The position numbers were made by a program, and so were the translations under genes. DNA of 64,000 nucleotides. Source: Maribellus sediminis (GTDB lineage: Bacteria; Bacteroidota; Bacteroidia; Bacteroidales; Prolixibacteraceae). The stretch is from the NCBI RefSeq assembly GCF_011799805.1, contig NZ_WXUB01000002.1, positions 1 to 64,000 on the forward strand, in the 5' to 3' direction. The notes beneath the pieces were generated by a model that worked only from the letters and a program-made list of their open reading frames with translations, had not been told where the DNA came from and did no database searches. Positions 18,628 to 26,657 of this stretch are shown here, piece by piece (within the stretch, counting starts at the first letter, position 1; each line of letters opens with the position of its first letter).

Positions 18628-19107
18628 ATGAAGCTTCAATTACCTTTTACATTTTTAACCGGATTAGTGTTTTTGATTTCAAGCTGTGTTCAGCTGACAA
18701 ATAGTAAGGAAACTGATACAGCGGTGGTCATTGACCAGGTTAAAAGCCGTGTTTATGATTTTCATGCGGCTGATACAGCCATGAATGCACAGGCAATAAT
18801 CGATTTATTATGGCCCGAATTTACCATGCTGGCTGATCGAAATTATACGAACTACGAGCAGGTAAAAGCCGGCTCATTTGCATTCATGGAATCATTGGCA
18901 GCCTTTCATTCCGATTGGACAGACTTGAAAATTATTCCGCTCGGAGATCAGTATGCGGTTTCTTCTTTCATTTTTACTGACTCGATTGTTGCCAAAGACG
19001 GTACCATCACCCGTGCTACCGGCCCCAATACTTTTGTGTGGGAAAAACGTGAGGGAGAATGGAAGCTGATTTATGCCGATGCCGACCATTATCCTGTTAA
19101 AGAATGA
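18628..19107 (+). CDS. SnoaL/DUF4440-like lipoprotein
   Basis: 159 residues. Signal peptide with lipobox (FLISSC, Cys at about residue 20), so likely a lipid-anchored envelope protein. The mature part fits the NTF2-like DUF4440 pattern: helical start (YDFHAADTAMNAQAIIDLLW), FTMLADRNYTNYEQV, and an ending TGPNTFVWEKREGEWKLIYADADHYP, where the W-K-I strand is typical. Members bind small ligands or act as unknown enzymes. Function unassigned. Preceded by the remnant at 18441; ended by the terminator at 19203. Confidence 0.75.
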   Translation: MKLQLPFTFLTGLVFLISSCVQLTNSKETDTAVVIDQVKSRVYDFHAADTAMNAQAIIDLLWPEFTMLADRNYTNYEQVKAGSFAFMESLAAFHSDWTDLKIIPLGDQYAVSSFIFTDSIVAKDGTITRATGPNTFVWEKREGEWKLIYADADHYPVKE

Positions 19108-19202
19108 ATTTCAAAATAACGCGTGAGGCTTTTCGAATAAATGCAAGAATCGTTTTTAAGAAGTATTCATTGCCTAAAAAATAAACGAATTTTAATAAAA
19201 TA

Positions 19203-19231
19203 CCACTTGTTTTACGACAGGTGGCTTTTTT
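19203..19231 (+). terminator. Terminator after SnoaL-like gene
   Basis: CCACTTGT (19203-19210) pairs with ACAGGTGG (19217-19224, one G-U), followed by CTTTTTTA. Confidence 0.75.
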
Positions 19232-19303
19232 ATTGGCTGGTGTTGGTGGGAAAAGAGATTAAACTTATATTTAGTGTCAACTAACTTTAATGAATCAAAG
19301 AAG

Positions 19304-21142
19304 ATGAGCACCGCCGAAAAGAAAAAAGAGGGGACAAGCCGGGCAACTGTACGGAGTACGAAATTATTCGAGATTGCATGGGAAGTATGTAATCAGGTTG
19401 GCGGAATATATACGGTCATACGTTCGAAAGTTCCATCGGTGATCGATAAATGGGGAGTTGGTAATTATTTTCTGGTTGGGCCTTATTTCGAAGACCAGGC
19501 GGCAGCACATTTCGACCCGGCAACGGATTATTCAACACCCATCGGCAAGGCTGTTCTTGAAATGCAGTCGCGCGGTTTCGATGTGCACTACGGAAAGTGG
19601 ATCGTTTCAGGCCGGCCCAATGTTGTTTTGTTCAACCCGTATTCGGTTTACGATAAGCTCGACGAAATAAAGCACATGCTTTACCAGGATTATCACATTT
19701 CTATACCTAACGGCGATGAGTTGCTGGATAAGGTTGCTGCGTTTGGTTTCCAGGTAAAAGAATTCTTTCATTTTCTGTGTGCCAACAACTATTGCGAAAG
19801 TAATGTGATCGCACATTTCCACGAATGGATGGCCGGAATACCAATACCCGGAATCAGAAAGTCGAACCTGAATATTAAAACCGTTTTTACTACGCATGCC
19901 ACCTTGCTTGGCCGCTACCTGGCTATGAATGATCATGAGTTTTACCACCACCTGCCGTTTTACAACTGGGAACAGGAAGCTATCAAGTTTAATGTAAAAC
20001 CTATTGCCGAAATTGAACGGGCCTCGGCACACGGAGCACATGTTTTTACCACGGTAAGTGAAGTTACTGCCAAAGAATGTACGCATTTGCTTGGCCGAAC
20101 TCCCGACAGAATTCTCCCGAATGGATTGAACATTCAGCGCTTCGAGGCGATACATGAAATACAGAACCAGCACGTGCAGGTGAAGAACCAGATCCATGAA
20201 TTTGTGATGGGGCATTTCTTTCAGAGCTATCCTTTCGATCTGAATAAAACACTTTACTTTTTTACGTCGGGGCGCTACGAATACCAGAATAAAGGCTACG
20301 ACCTGACACTGGAAGCTCTGGCCCGGCTAAACTGGAAAATGCAGCAAGCCGGCACCGACATGACCGTGGTTTCGTTCTTTATTACCAAGCGGCCGTTTTA
20401 CACCTTTAATCCCGATGTGTTACAGTCGAAGGCGATGATAGAAGACGTTCACCGCGTGGTTGACGAAATAAAGGAACAGTTGGGACAAAGACTATATACA
20501 CGAATTACAACAGCCAGCGGTGCCTACGAATTTCCTGACCTGAGTGCCATGGTGGATGACTACCTGAAACTGAAACTCCGACGAAATGTTCAAAGTTGGA
20601 AATCGCACAATTTACCAAAGGTTGTTACCCACACTTTGGTGGATGATGCCAAGGACGAAATACTAAATTTCCTGCGTACCTCGAACCTGGTGAACAACCG
20701 GCACGATAAGGTTAAAATTGTATACCATCCGGATTTTATATCTACTTCGAATCCTTTGTTCAAAATGGATTACACGCAGTTTGTAAGGGGATGCCACCTG
20801 GGTATTTTTCCGAGCTTGTACGAACCTTGGGGTTACACACCGCTCGAGTGCCTTGCAAGTGGAATACCATCGGTTACCAGTAACCTGGCAGGTTTTGGCG
20901 ATTATGTGGTGAATAATGTTAAGGATCACGAAGAAAAAGGTATGTTTATTATCGACCGTACCGACGGTAATTTCCACCGTGGTGCCGAAGAACTGGCCAA
21001 TATCCTGTTCGATTTTGTTCAGAAATCGCGCCGCGACAGGATTGCCTTGCGCTACAAGTGCGAAGAAGCATCGATGCATTTCGACTGGTCGAACCTGGGT
21101 AAATTTTACGACGACGCTTACGAACTGGCAGTTCAACGTTAA
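19304..21142 (+). CDS. Glycogen synthase, eukaryote-like GT3 family
   Basis: 612 residues. Transfers glucose from UDP-glucose to growing glycogen. The N-terminal FEIAWEVCNQVGGIYTVIRS and HFHEWMAG, TVSEVTAKE, PNGLNIQRF and EPWGYTPLECLASGIPS (near residue 506, with the paired Glu residues) match yeast/animal-type glycogen synthase rather than bacterial GlgA (GT5). Known: GT3 enzymes are also found in Bacteroidota. ATG at 19304 starts MSTAEKKKEG; a GTG at 19274 would add ten residues of no clear value. Cytosolic. murI follows 74 bp later but is functionally unrelated. Confidence 0.92.
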   Translation: MSTAEKKKEGTSRATVRSTKLFEIAWEVCNQVGGIYTVIRSKVPSVIDKWGVGNYFLVGPYFEDQAAAHFDPATDYSTPIGKAVLEMQSRGFDVHYGKWIVSGRPNVVLFNPYSVYDKLDEIKHMLYQDYHISIPNGDELLDKVAAFGFQVKEFFHFLCANNYCESNVIAHFHEWMAGIPIPGIRKSNLNIKTVFTTHATLLGRYLAMNDHEFYHHLPFYNWEQEAIKFNVKPIAEIERASAHGAHVFTTVSEVTAKECTHLLGRTPDRILPNGLNIQRFEAIHEIQNQHVQVKNQIHEFVMGHFFQSYPFDLNKTLYFFTSGRYEYQNKGYDLTLEALARLNWKMQQAGTDMTVVSFFITKRPFYTFNPDVLQSKAMIEDVHRVVDEIKEQLGQRLYTRITTASGAYEFPDLSAMVDDYLKLKLRRNVQSWKSHNLPKVVTHTLVDDAKDEILNFLRTSNLVNNRHDKVKIVYHPDFISTSNPLFKMDYTQFVRGCHLGIFPSLYEPWGYTPLECLASGIPSVTSNLAGFGDYVVNNVKDHEEKGMFIIDRTDGNFHRGAEELANILFDFVQKSRRDRIALRYKCEEASMHFDWSNLGKFYDDAYELAVQR

Positions 21143-21216
21143 TAAAGTTGATTGAAGTAAGAAAAAGGATGAATTAATTAGAAGCGAACACTTTTTCAAC
21201 TTTTGATATCCTCAAT

Positions 21217-22053
21217 ATGTCAGAAAAAACTTACGCACCAATCGGTGTTTTCGATTCAGGTTATGGTGGTCTTACTATTTTAAAGGAACTCGAAAAGACC
21301 TTGCCGAAATACGACTTTCTTTATCTTGGCGACAATGCCCGGACGCCATATGGAACACGTTCGTTCGATGTGGTTTACCGTTATACTTTGCAAGCGGTTA
21401 AATACCTTTTCGAGCAGGGCTGTCCTCTGATTATTATAGCTTGTAATACCGCTTCAGCCAAAGCATTGCGAAATATCCAGATGCTCGATTTGCCAACTCT
21501 TGCGCCCCGGAACCGGGTGCTTGGAGTTATCCGGCCAAGTGTTGAAAAGGTGGCCGAAATAACTAAAAACGGCCATGTGGGGGTGTTGGGTACCGCGGGG
21601 ACTGTTGTTTCCGAATCGTATCCGATTGAGTTGGAAAAGTGGTCGGAAGGCAGTGTGAAATCTACGGTGCAGGAAGCTTGTCCGATGTGGGTGCCGATAG
21701 TTGAAAACAACGAGATTGAAAGCGAGGGCGCCGACTATTTCGTTCGTAAGAACATTGAAAATATCCTGGCAAAAGATAAAGACCTCGATACGTTGATCTT
21801 AGGTTGTACGCATTATCCATTGCTCGAACAGGTGATCAAAAAATACGTTCCCGATCATATCAGTATTTTGAAACAGGGGCACATTGTTGCCGAGAAACTG
21901 GTGGATTACCTGCAGCGTCATCCCGAAATTGAAACACGACTGTCGAAATCGGGACAGGTGGTTTTTGACACCACCGAATCAGCTGAAAACTTTAACAACA
22001 AAGCCAGCCTTTTTATGGGGCGGCCTGTTGAGGCAAAAACCGTTTCGTTTTAA
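21217..22053 (+). CDS. murI: Glutamate racemase
   Basis: 278 residues. Converts L- to D-glutamate for peptidoglycan. The two catalytic Cys are visible: Cys76 in IIACNTASA and the second in LGCTHYPLL near residue 197; Asp13 lies in FDSGYGGLT, with GDNARTPYG next. Cytosolic, cofactor-independent two-base mechanism. Typical length for the family. ATG at 21217. Confidence 0.96.
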   Translation: MSEKTYAPIGVFDSGYGGLTILKELEKTLPKYDFLYLGDNARTPYGTRSFDVVYRYTLQAVKYLFEQGCPLIIIACNTASAKALRNIQMLDLPTLAPRNRVLGVIRPSVEKVAEITKNGHVGVLGTAGTVVSESYPIELEKWSEGSVKSTVQEACPMWVPIVENNEIESEGADYFVRKNIENILAKDKDLDTLILGCTHYPLLEQVIKKYVPDHISILKQGHIVAEKLVDYLQRHPEIETRLSKSGQVVFDTTESAENFNNKASLFMGRPVEAKTVSF

Positions 22054-22116
22054 GTTGTTTTTTCAATATTCAGCCTTCAATAATGAATCAGCGGACTAAA
22101 CCGCATGAAAAATCAA

Positions 22117-22150
22117 CGGGTGACTCTTTGTTTTCACCTAAAGTCACCCG
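22117..22150. terminator. Hairpin between convergent murI and kinase gene
   Basis: CGGGTGACT (22117-22125) pairs perfectly with AGTCACCCG (22142-22150) over a 16-nt loop. There is no good T-run, so termination is uncertain. A smaller GCGG/CCGC hairpin lies at 22091-22104. Confidence 0.4.
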
Positions 22151-22175
22151 CCGAAATATGAATTGCTTCAAACTA

Positions 22176-23261
22176 TTAACTTAATTCTTTAATCGCATTT
22201 TGCATGGCTGCATACTGTTCTTCCATGCTTTGCAGCAATTTATATTGTGCGCGAGTACGAACCAAATTGTGTTCCGGCGATTTTACTTTGTAGTAATTGT
22301 CCCCGTCAATATAATCCATTAAAAAGCGAAGCACCTGCTCGTAGGTAATGTATTTTGCCGAAAATGCCAGGTAATCTTTCTCCAGCGGCGTTAAGAAATG
22401 GCTGGTTTCCTCTAAATAACCTTTTGCAAAAGCTTTGTAGATTTCAAGATCCATCGAAACATTGTCGAGGTTCTCGTCGTCTTCGAGCCCGGTGTTGGTG
22501 TAGAAACGCATGGCATCGCCAAAGTCGTTCAGAACGGTGCTGCTAAGCACGGTATCCAGGTCAATCACGCAAAGCACATCACCTTTTTGGTCGAATAGTA
22601 TATTGTTGATTTTGGTGTCGTTATGGCTGATTCGGGTTGGAATGCTTCCATCTTCCACCAACTTCCAGAAATCGAGCATTTCCTGTCTTCTTTCTTCAAT
22701 CCAGGCAATTTCTGTTGCAACACTTGCTTTGCGGCCAACAGGATCTTTTGCCAACACTTCGTCCCACTGTTTAAAACGGTAACGGATATCATGAAATCCG
22801 GGCAGGATATTTACCAGCGTTTCATCTAAATCGGCCACCAGCGACTGGAAACGACCGATACCTTTTCCACCCGAATATGCTAATTCAGGAGTTTCGGCAG
22901 CTGCATAAGCAATGGTGTCTTCAATAAACAGGCAAACCGCCCAGAATTCTTCTTCTTCATCCACAAAATACAGTTTTCCGTCGTTTGCCGGAATAATGGT
23001 CATTGCTTCACGCAGCGGATCGCCGCCTGCAGCTTCAACCTTTTCTTTAATATGGAGACACACCTTCTGGATATTATCCATCATATCCGGAATAGGAGAG
23101 AAGATGTTCTTGTTTTTACGCTGAAGAATGTATCGGGGCGAGTTGCCCGCAGTTTTAATAATGTAAGTATCGTTAATAAAACCTTCGCCGAGAGGAGCTA
23201 CTTCTGTTATTTGTCCTTCAAGCTGAAAGTTTGCTGCAATTTCTGTTAAGTGTGTCGTCAT
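22176..23261 (-). CDS. APH-fold sugar kinase (NahK-like N-acetylhexosamine kinase)
   Basis: 361 residues, aminoglycoside phosphotransferase/choline kinase fold. Gly-rich start LGEGFINDTYIIK (residues 24-36), catalytic loop ISHNDTKINNILF (211-223), and metal-binding VIDLDT (232-237). This pattern, with HNDTKxxN and DLDT, resembles N-acetylhexosamine 1-kinase of bifidobacteria, which phosphorylates GlcNAc/GalNAc at C1. The adjacent upstream nucleotidyltransferase gene, 41 bp away on the same strand, fits: sugar-1-phosphate would be its substrate. Antibiotic resistance is unlikely. Exact sugar is inferred. Confidence 0.75.
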   Translation of the reverse strand: MTTHLTEIAANFQLEGQITEVAPLGEGFINDTYIIKTAGNSPRYILQRKNKNIFSPIPDMMDNIQKVCLHIKEKVEAAGGDPLREAMTIIPANDGKLYFVDEEEEFWAVCLFIEDTIAYAAAETPELAYSGGKGIGRFQSLVADLDETLVNILPGFHDIRYRFKQWDEVLAKDPVGRKASVATEIAWIEERRQEMLDFWKLVEDGSIPTRISHNDTKINNILFDQKGDVLCVIDLDTVLSSTVLNDFGDAMRFYTNTGLEDDENLDNVSMDLEIYKAFAKGYLEETSHFLTPLEKDYLAFSAKYITYEQVLRFLMDYIDGDNYYKVKSPEHNLVRTRAQYKLLQSMEEQYAAMQNAIKELS

Positions 23262-23302
23262 AAATGTTTGTAGAATAGTTTAGTAATTAATAATAAGTGC
23301 GT

Positions 23303-24205
23303 TTAGTCCCACAGTTTTTCAGGGTATTCGCCGGCATCGATCAGTTTCCGAAGTTTTTCCACAACATAAGGTTTGTCTTCTTTGTAGGTTACCCCGAACC
23401 ACGGCGAATTCGCTTCCAGCACTTTTACTGTCGCCAGTTTTTCACCGATCATTTCGAAAACAACCGACGGGATATACATTTCCGATTTTGGTTTATCAAT
23501 ATCAGCTTTCAGAAACTCGATGAATTTTTGTTCCAGCGTTTGAAATATCGAAGGCATAAATCCCCAAAGGTTCATCGAAACACTTTCGTTTCCGGTCATC
23601 GGGTGTTCGCTTCCGTCTTCTTCGATTGAAACTACACTGTTGCCCTTTTTTACGATTTTGGTTGTTTCAACAATCTTTTCCAGGTTGTTGGCAGCGTCAA
23701 CCGAACAAACACCACGCGAAACCGAACCAAATTCGGAAAGTGTATTTTTGAGTTGATAACCTACCATCGAATATTCCGACTCGCTTTTTGTGGTACTCAG
23801 GAAATTAGCCATCACACTGTAGGCTTCGCGGCCATAAAAGTCGTCGGCATTAAGTGCACAGAAAGGTTCATGAATAACATCTTTTGCAACCAGGATAGCA
23901 TGGGCAGTTCCCCAGGGTTTTTCGCGGCCTTCGGGCAAGGTAAAACCTTCGGGCAGATTATCCAGTTCCTGGTACACGTATTCCACGTCGATTTTCCCCT
24001 TTAGTTTGGCATCGAATTTCTCGCGGAACGCATCGGCAAAACTTTCCCGAATAATAAAAACTACTTTGCCAAAGCCTGCGCGAATGGCATCAAAAATGGT
24101 ATAGTCGATTATTGCTTCGCCGTTTGGCCCAACCGGTTCAACTTGCTTTAATCCGCCGAAGCGGCTGCCCATTCCGGCTGCTAAAATTAGAAGTGTAGGT
24201 TTCAT
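23303..24205 (-). CDS. Sugar-1-phosphate nucleotidyltransferase
   Basis: 300 residues. Rossmann-like NTP transferase: LILAAGMGSRFGGLKQ at the N-terminus, PWGTAHAILVAKD, and LNADDFYGREAY (metal-binding Asp). It would join a sugar-1-phosphate to UTP or another NTP, giving an activated sugar. ATG 24205 (MKPTLLILAAG) is chosen; an upstream ATG at 24235 lies within the predicted -7 box. First gene of a two-gene operon with the NahK-like kinase. Confidence 0.88.
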   Translation of the reverse strand: MKPTLLILAAGMGSRFGGLKQVEPVGPNGEAIIDYTIFDAIRAGFGKVVFIIRESFADAFREKFDAKLKGKIDVEYVYQELDNLPEGFTLPEGREKPWGTAHAILVAKDVIHEPFCALNADDFYGREAYSVMANFLSTTKSESEYSMVGYQLKNTLSEFGSVSRGVCSVDAANNLEKIVETTKIVKKGNSVVSIEEDGSEHPMTGNESVSMNLWGFMPSIFQTLEQKFIEFLKADIDKPKSEMYIPSVVFEMIGEKLATVKVLEANSPWFGVTYKEDKPYVVEKLRKLIDAGEYPEKLWD

Positions 24206-24232
24206 TTTATTTTCACTATTTAGTATTCCCGA

Positions 24233-24240
24233 CAAAAGTA
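24233..24240 (-). promoter_or_regulatory. -7 box for nucleotidyltransferase-kinase operon
   Basis: Minus strand reads TACTTTTG, matching TAnnTTTG, about 28 bases before the start codon at 24205. It decides between the two candidate ATGs. Confidence 0.5.
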
Positions 24241-24390
24241 CATATCAATTTAAATGACAGCAGCATTTGGTGAGGAAAGTAACGTTCTTTAATTCTCTTT
24301 TAAAGCTATTGCGAAGAAATAAAAATTAATTCAGGAAAAAAAACAAAAGACTTAAAAGAAATTAAAAAAATTAAAAAGAATGGCTGGTTA

Positions 24391-24420
24391 TTTGAAAATA
24401 AATCGAAACGATTATCTTCG
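24391..24420 (+). promoter_or_regulatory. Promoter with overlapping operator for sugar transporter
   Basis: TTTG (24391-24394), 18-bp spacer, TATCTTCG (24413-24420): a near-consensus Bacteroidota promoter. An inverted repeat AATCG-AAA-CGATT (24401-24413) lies in the spacer and touches the -7 box. A repressor bound there would block polymerase; its half-sites are of the LacI-family style (inference). The leader to ATG 24529 would be about 100 nt. Confidence 0.55.
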
Positions 24421-24528
24421 CAATGGTATAATTTTTAAAGTATTAAAACGAGAAAATGACGTGGTTTTGCCAGGCTTTTTTCTATGAAAATACCGATTAA
24501 CTAATTTAATAATAATAATTTACAACGA

Positions 24529-25746
24529 ATGAAGACAAATTCATCCAACAATGCAGCGCGCTATTTATGGCCTCTGGTCATTATCGGAGTCATGTTTTTT
24601 GCCATTGGCTTTGCGCTCGGTATTAACAGTTACCTGGTGCCATTACTGAATAATGCACTTGAAATTTCTTCAGGTGAATCGTACCTGGTTCTGGCAGCAA
24701 CCTTTTCGGCATTTTTGATTTTTGGTTATCCGGCTTCACTGCTTATTTCAAAAATTGGGTACAAACGTACTATGGCTGCATCGTTTCTGTTGTTTGCTGT
24801 TGGCTTTGCGCTTTTTATCCCGTCAGCAAAGAACGAAAGCCTGATGTTGTTTCTGGTAGCCTCGTTTATTAGTGGGGCAGGAAATGCTTTTCTGCAGGCA
24901 TCAGTAAATCCATACATTACTATTATGGGGCCGATTGAGAGTGCCGCCAAGCGAATGAGTTTTATGGGTATCGCCAATAAACTGGCCTGGCCGATTGCTC
25001 CGCTGTTCCTGGCGCTTGTTATCAGCAAAAGTGTTGATGAAGTTGTACTTACCGATATTTACCTGCCATTTGCTATAATAATTGGTGTATTTCTGGTGTT
25101 GGGTGTTCTGGCACTTTTGGCGCCGCTACCTGAAGTTAAAGCAGCAGGAGAAGATGACGAAGCTGCTGAAGATTGTCCGTACGCCGTTGGAAAGACGTCA
25201 ATCTGGCAATTTCCGCACTTGCTGTTAGGCGTACTTGCCCTGTTCATTTATGTGGGGGTTGAAACCATTTCGCTTGGAACGCTGATCGATTATGCCGAAA
25301 GTATTGGCTTGCCAAATCCAGAAGCTTATGCCTGGATTGCTCCGGTAGGAATGGTGCTGGGGTACATTGGAGGTATTCTGTTTATCCCAAAATATTTGAG
25401 CCAGTCGCAGGCACTCAAAATCGTTTCAATCATTGCCATTTTTGGTTCGCTGATGGTTGTGCTCATGCCTGAAAATATTTCTATCTTCTTTATTGTATTT
25501 ATGGCATTGGGATGTTCGCTGATGTGGCCGGCACTTTGGCCACTTGCCATGACCGATTTGGGTAAATTTACAAAAACAGGATCGTCGCTAATGGTAATTG
25601 CCATTGTAGGTGGAGCAGTGTTCCCAACATTATATGGTTTTGTAAAAGATGCAGTTGGTGCGCAGGATGCTTATTGGATCGTAGTTCCGGGATTTCTTTA
25701 CATCCTCTACTACGGATTGAAAGGACATAAAATCAGAACAAAATAA
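24529..25746 (+). CDS. Sugar MFS transporter (FucP/NagP-like)
   Basis: 405 residues with about 12 TM helices and a charged central cytoplasmic loop (EVKAAGEDDEAAEDCPYAVG). FHS-type sugar:H+ symporter: LGINSYLVPLLN, SYLVLAATFSAFLIFGYPAS, GAGNAFLQASVNPYI. Relatives carry L-fucose, glucose/galactose or GlcNAc. It is divergent from the nucleotidyltransferase-kinase pair, suggesting import of a hexosamine or similar sugar, anomeric phosphorylation, and activation. Substrate inferred, not shown. Located in the inner membrane. Confidence 0.88.
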   Translation: MKTNSSNNAARYLWPLVIIGVMFFAIGFALGINSYLVPLLNNALEISSGESYLVLAATFSAFLIFGYPASLLISKIGYKRTMAASFLLFAVGFALFIPSAKNESLMLFLVASFISGAGNAFLQASVNPYITIMGPIESAAKRMSFMGIANKLAWPIAPLFLALVISKSVDEVVLTDIYLPFAIIIGVFLVLGVLALLAPLPEVKAAGEDDEAAEDCPYAVGKTSIWQFPHLLLGVLALFIYVGVETISLGTLIDYAESIGLPNPEAYAWIAPVGMVLGYIGGILFIPKYLSQSQALKIVSIIAIFGSLMVVLMPENISIFFIVFMALGCSLMWPALWPLAMTDLGKFTKTGSSLMVIAIVGGAVFPTLYGFVKDAVGAQDAYWIVVPGFLYILYYGLKGHKIRTK

Positions 25747-25755
25747 ATTTCAGAT

Positions 25756-25785
25756 AAGCCGGGATTCCTTCAGGGATTCCGGCTT
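25756..25785. terminator. Terminator between convergent transporter and carbonic anhydrase
   Basis: AAGCCGG (25756-25762) pairs with CCGGCTT (25779-25785), continued by an inner stem GATTCC/GGGATT with G-U pairs around TTCA. The right arm covers the last bases of the carbonic anhydrase gene. Confidence 0.75.
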
Positions 25786-26299
25786 ATTCTTTATACCAGC
25801 CAGCATAAATGTGGTAGGCGTTGGCAATTCGGTTGACTTCGCCATGCAGCAGTTCCGGGCTGATATCTTTTACCTTCTTAGCAGGAATTCCTGCATACAC
25901 ACTTCCCGATTCCACAATCGTACCTTTTGTAACCACCGATCCGGCAGCAACAATCGAGTTGCTTTCAACAACAGCATTGTCGAGTACCACTGCATTCATT
26001 CCAATCATTACATTGTCCTGCAAAGTACAACCGTGAATAATGGCGCCGTGTGCAATGGTTACGTTATTACCAATGTTAGTTGGCGACTTCTGATAAGTGG
26101 CATGAATGGTTGCGTTATCCTGTACATTTGTATTGTTACCAATCTTTATATAATGAACATCTCCGCGCAGCACTGCACTGTACCAGATACTACAGTTATC
26201 ACCTATTTCAACATCACCGATCAACGTAGCTGTTTCAGCCAAAAAACAGTCCTTCCCAATCTTCGGCGTTTTCCCTTTTAGTGTCCTTATTAGTGCCAT
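25784..26299 (-). CDS. Gamma-class carbonic anhydrase family protein (CamH-like)
   Basis: 171 residues, left-handed beta-helix of hexapeptide repeats (LIGDVEIGDNCSIWYSAVLRGD, IGNNTNVQDNATIH). Metal His residues at 66, 84 and 89, with H-x17-H-x4-H spacing, as in CamH-type enzymes without the acidic loop. Would hydrate CO2, though many members are annotated as acyltransferases or ferripyochelin-binding proteins. I start at ATG 26299 (MALIRTLKG), because the -7 box at 26326-26333 lies upstream; an ATG at 26344 would fall before the promoter. Confidence 0.87.
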   Translation of the reverse strand: MALIRTLKGKTPKIGKDCFLAETATLIGDVEIGDNCSIWYSAVLRGDVHYIKIGNNTNVQDNATIHATYQKSPTNIGNNVTIAHGAIIHGCTLQDNVMIGMNAVVLDNAVVESNSIVAAGSVVTKGTIVESGSVYAGIPAKKVKDISPELLHGEVNRIANAYHIYAGWYKE

Positions 26300-26325
26300 T
26301 ATCTGTATTGAATTTAAATAGGATA

Positions 26326-26333
26326 CAAAAATA
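26326..26333 (-). promoter_or_regulatory. -7 box for gamma carbonic anhydrase
   Basis: Minus strand reads TATTTTTG (TAnnTTTG), 27 bases before the start codon at 26299. Confidence 0.5.
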
Positions 26334-26386
26334 TAAAATCCCAAAAACTATCATATAAGTCATTAATATACTTATTAAATAATGCT

Positions 26387-26394
26387 TACATTTG
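26387..26394 (+). promoter_or_regulatory. Possible -7 box for korAB with long leader
   Basis: TACATTTG matches TAnnTTTG. The korA ATG is at 26658, so the leader would be about 255 nt. No -33 TTTG at the right distance. The 26395-26598 stretch holds no gene that I can see. Confidence 0.35.
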
Positions 26395-26598
26395 TCTTGT
26401 AAGTAGACATCAACCATCAGCGAAATCGGTTCTGAAATTATGAATTATTAATTTTAGAGTCGTTTTTTTTATGATTTGAATATTCTTTACGGAATAGAAA
26501 AACAGAAAGAAAGCGTACCGGGATGTTGGAATTCGAGATGAATGATCCGGTTTAATTAAACAGAAATCGGATGCTTAAAACTGATATGAACTGACAAT

Positions 26599-26640
26599 TT
26601 TTCAACAGTTGGGATGAGTTTCAGGCGATGCTGTTGAAAA
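26599..26640 (+). other. Inverted repeat in the korA leader
   Basis: TTTTCAACAG (26599-26608) is the exact reverse complement of CTGTTGAAAA (26631-26640), 22-nt loop. The right arm ends 17 bases before the korA ATG. It may be a hairpin controlling translation or an operator. Not a terminator: no T-run follows. Confidence 0.5.
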
Positions 26641-26657
26641 TAAACAATTTTAATCGT

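Noticed and set aside
22176-23261. Aminoglycoside resistance gene
   Set aside because: The APH fold is shared with sugar and choline kinases; neighbour nucleotidyltransferase and HNDTKxxN motif support a metabolic kinase.
24206-24235. ATG at 24235 as start of the nucleotidyltransferase
   Set aside because: It falls in the -7 box; the family start motif begins at 24205.
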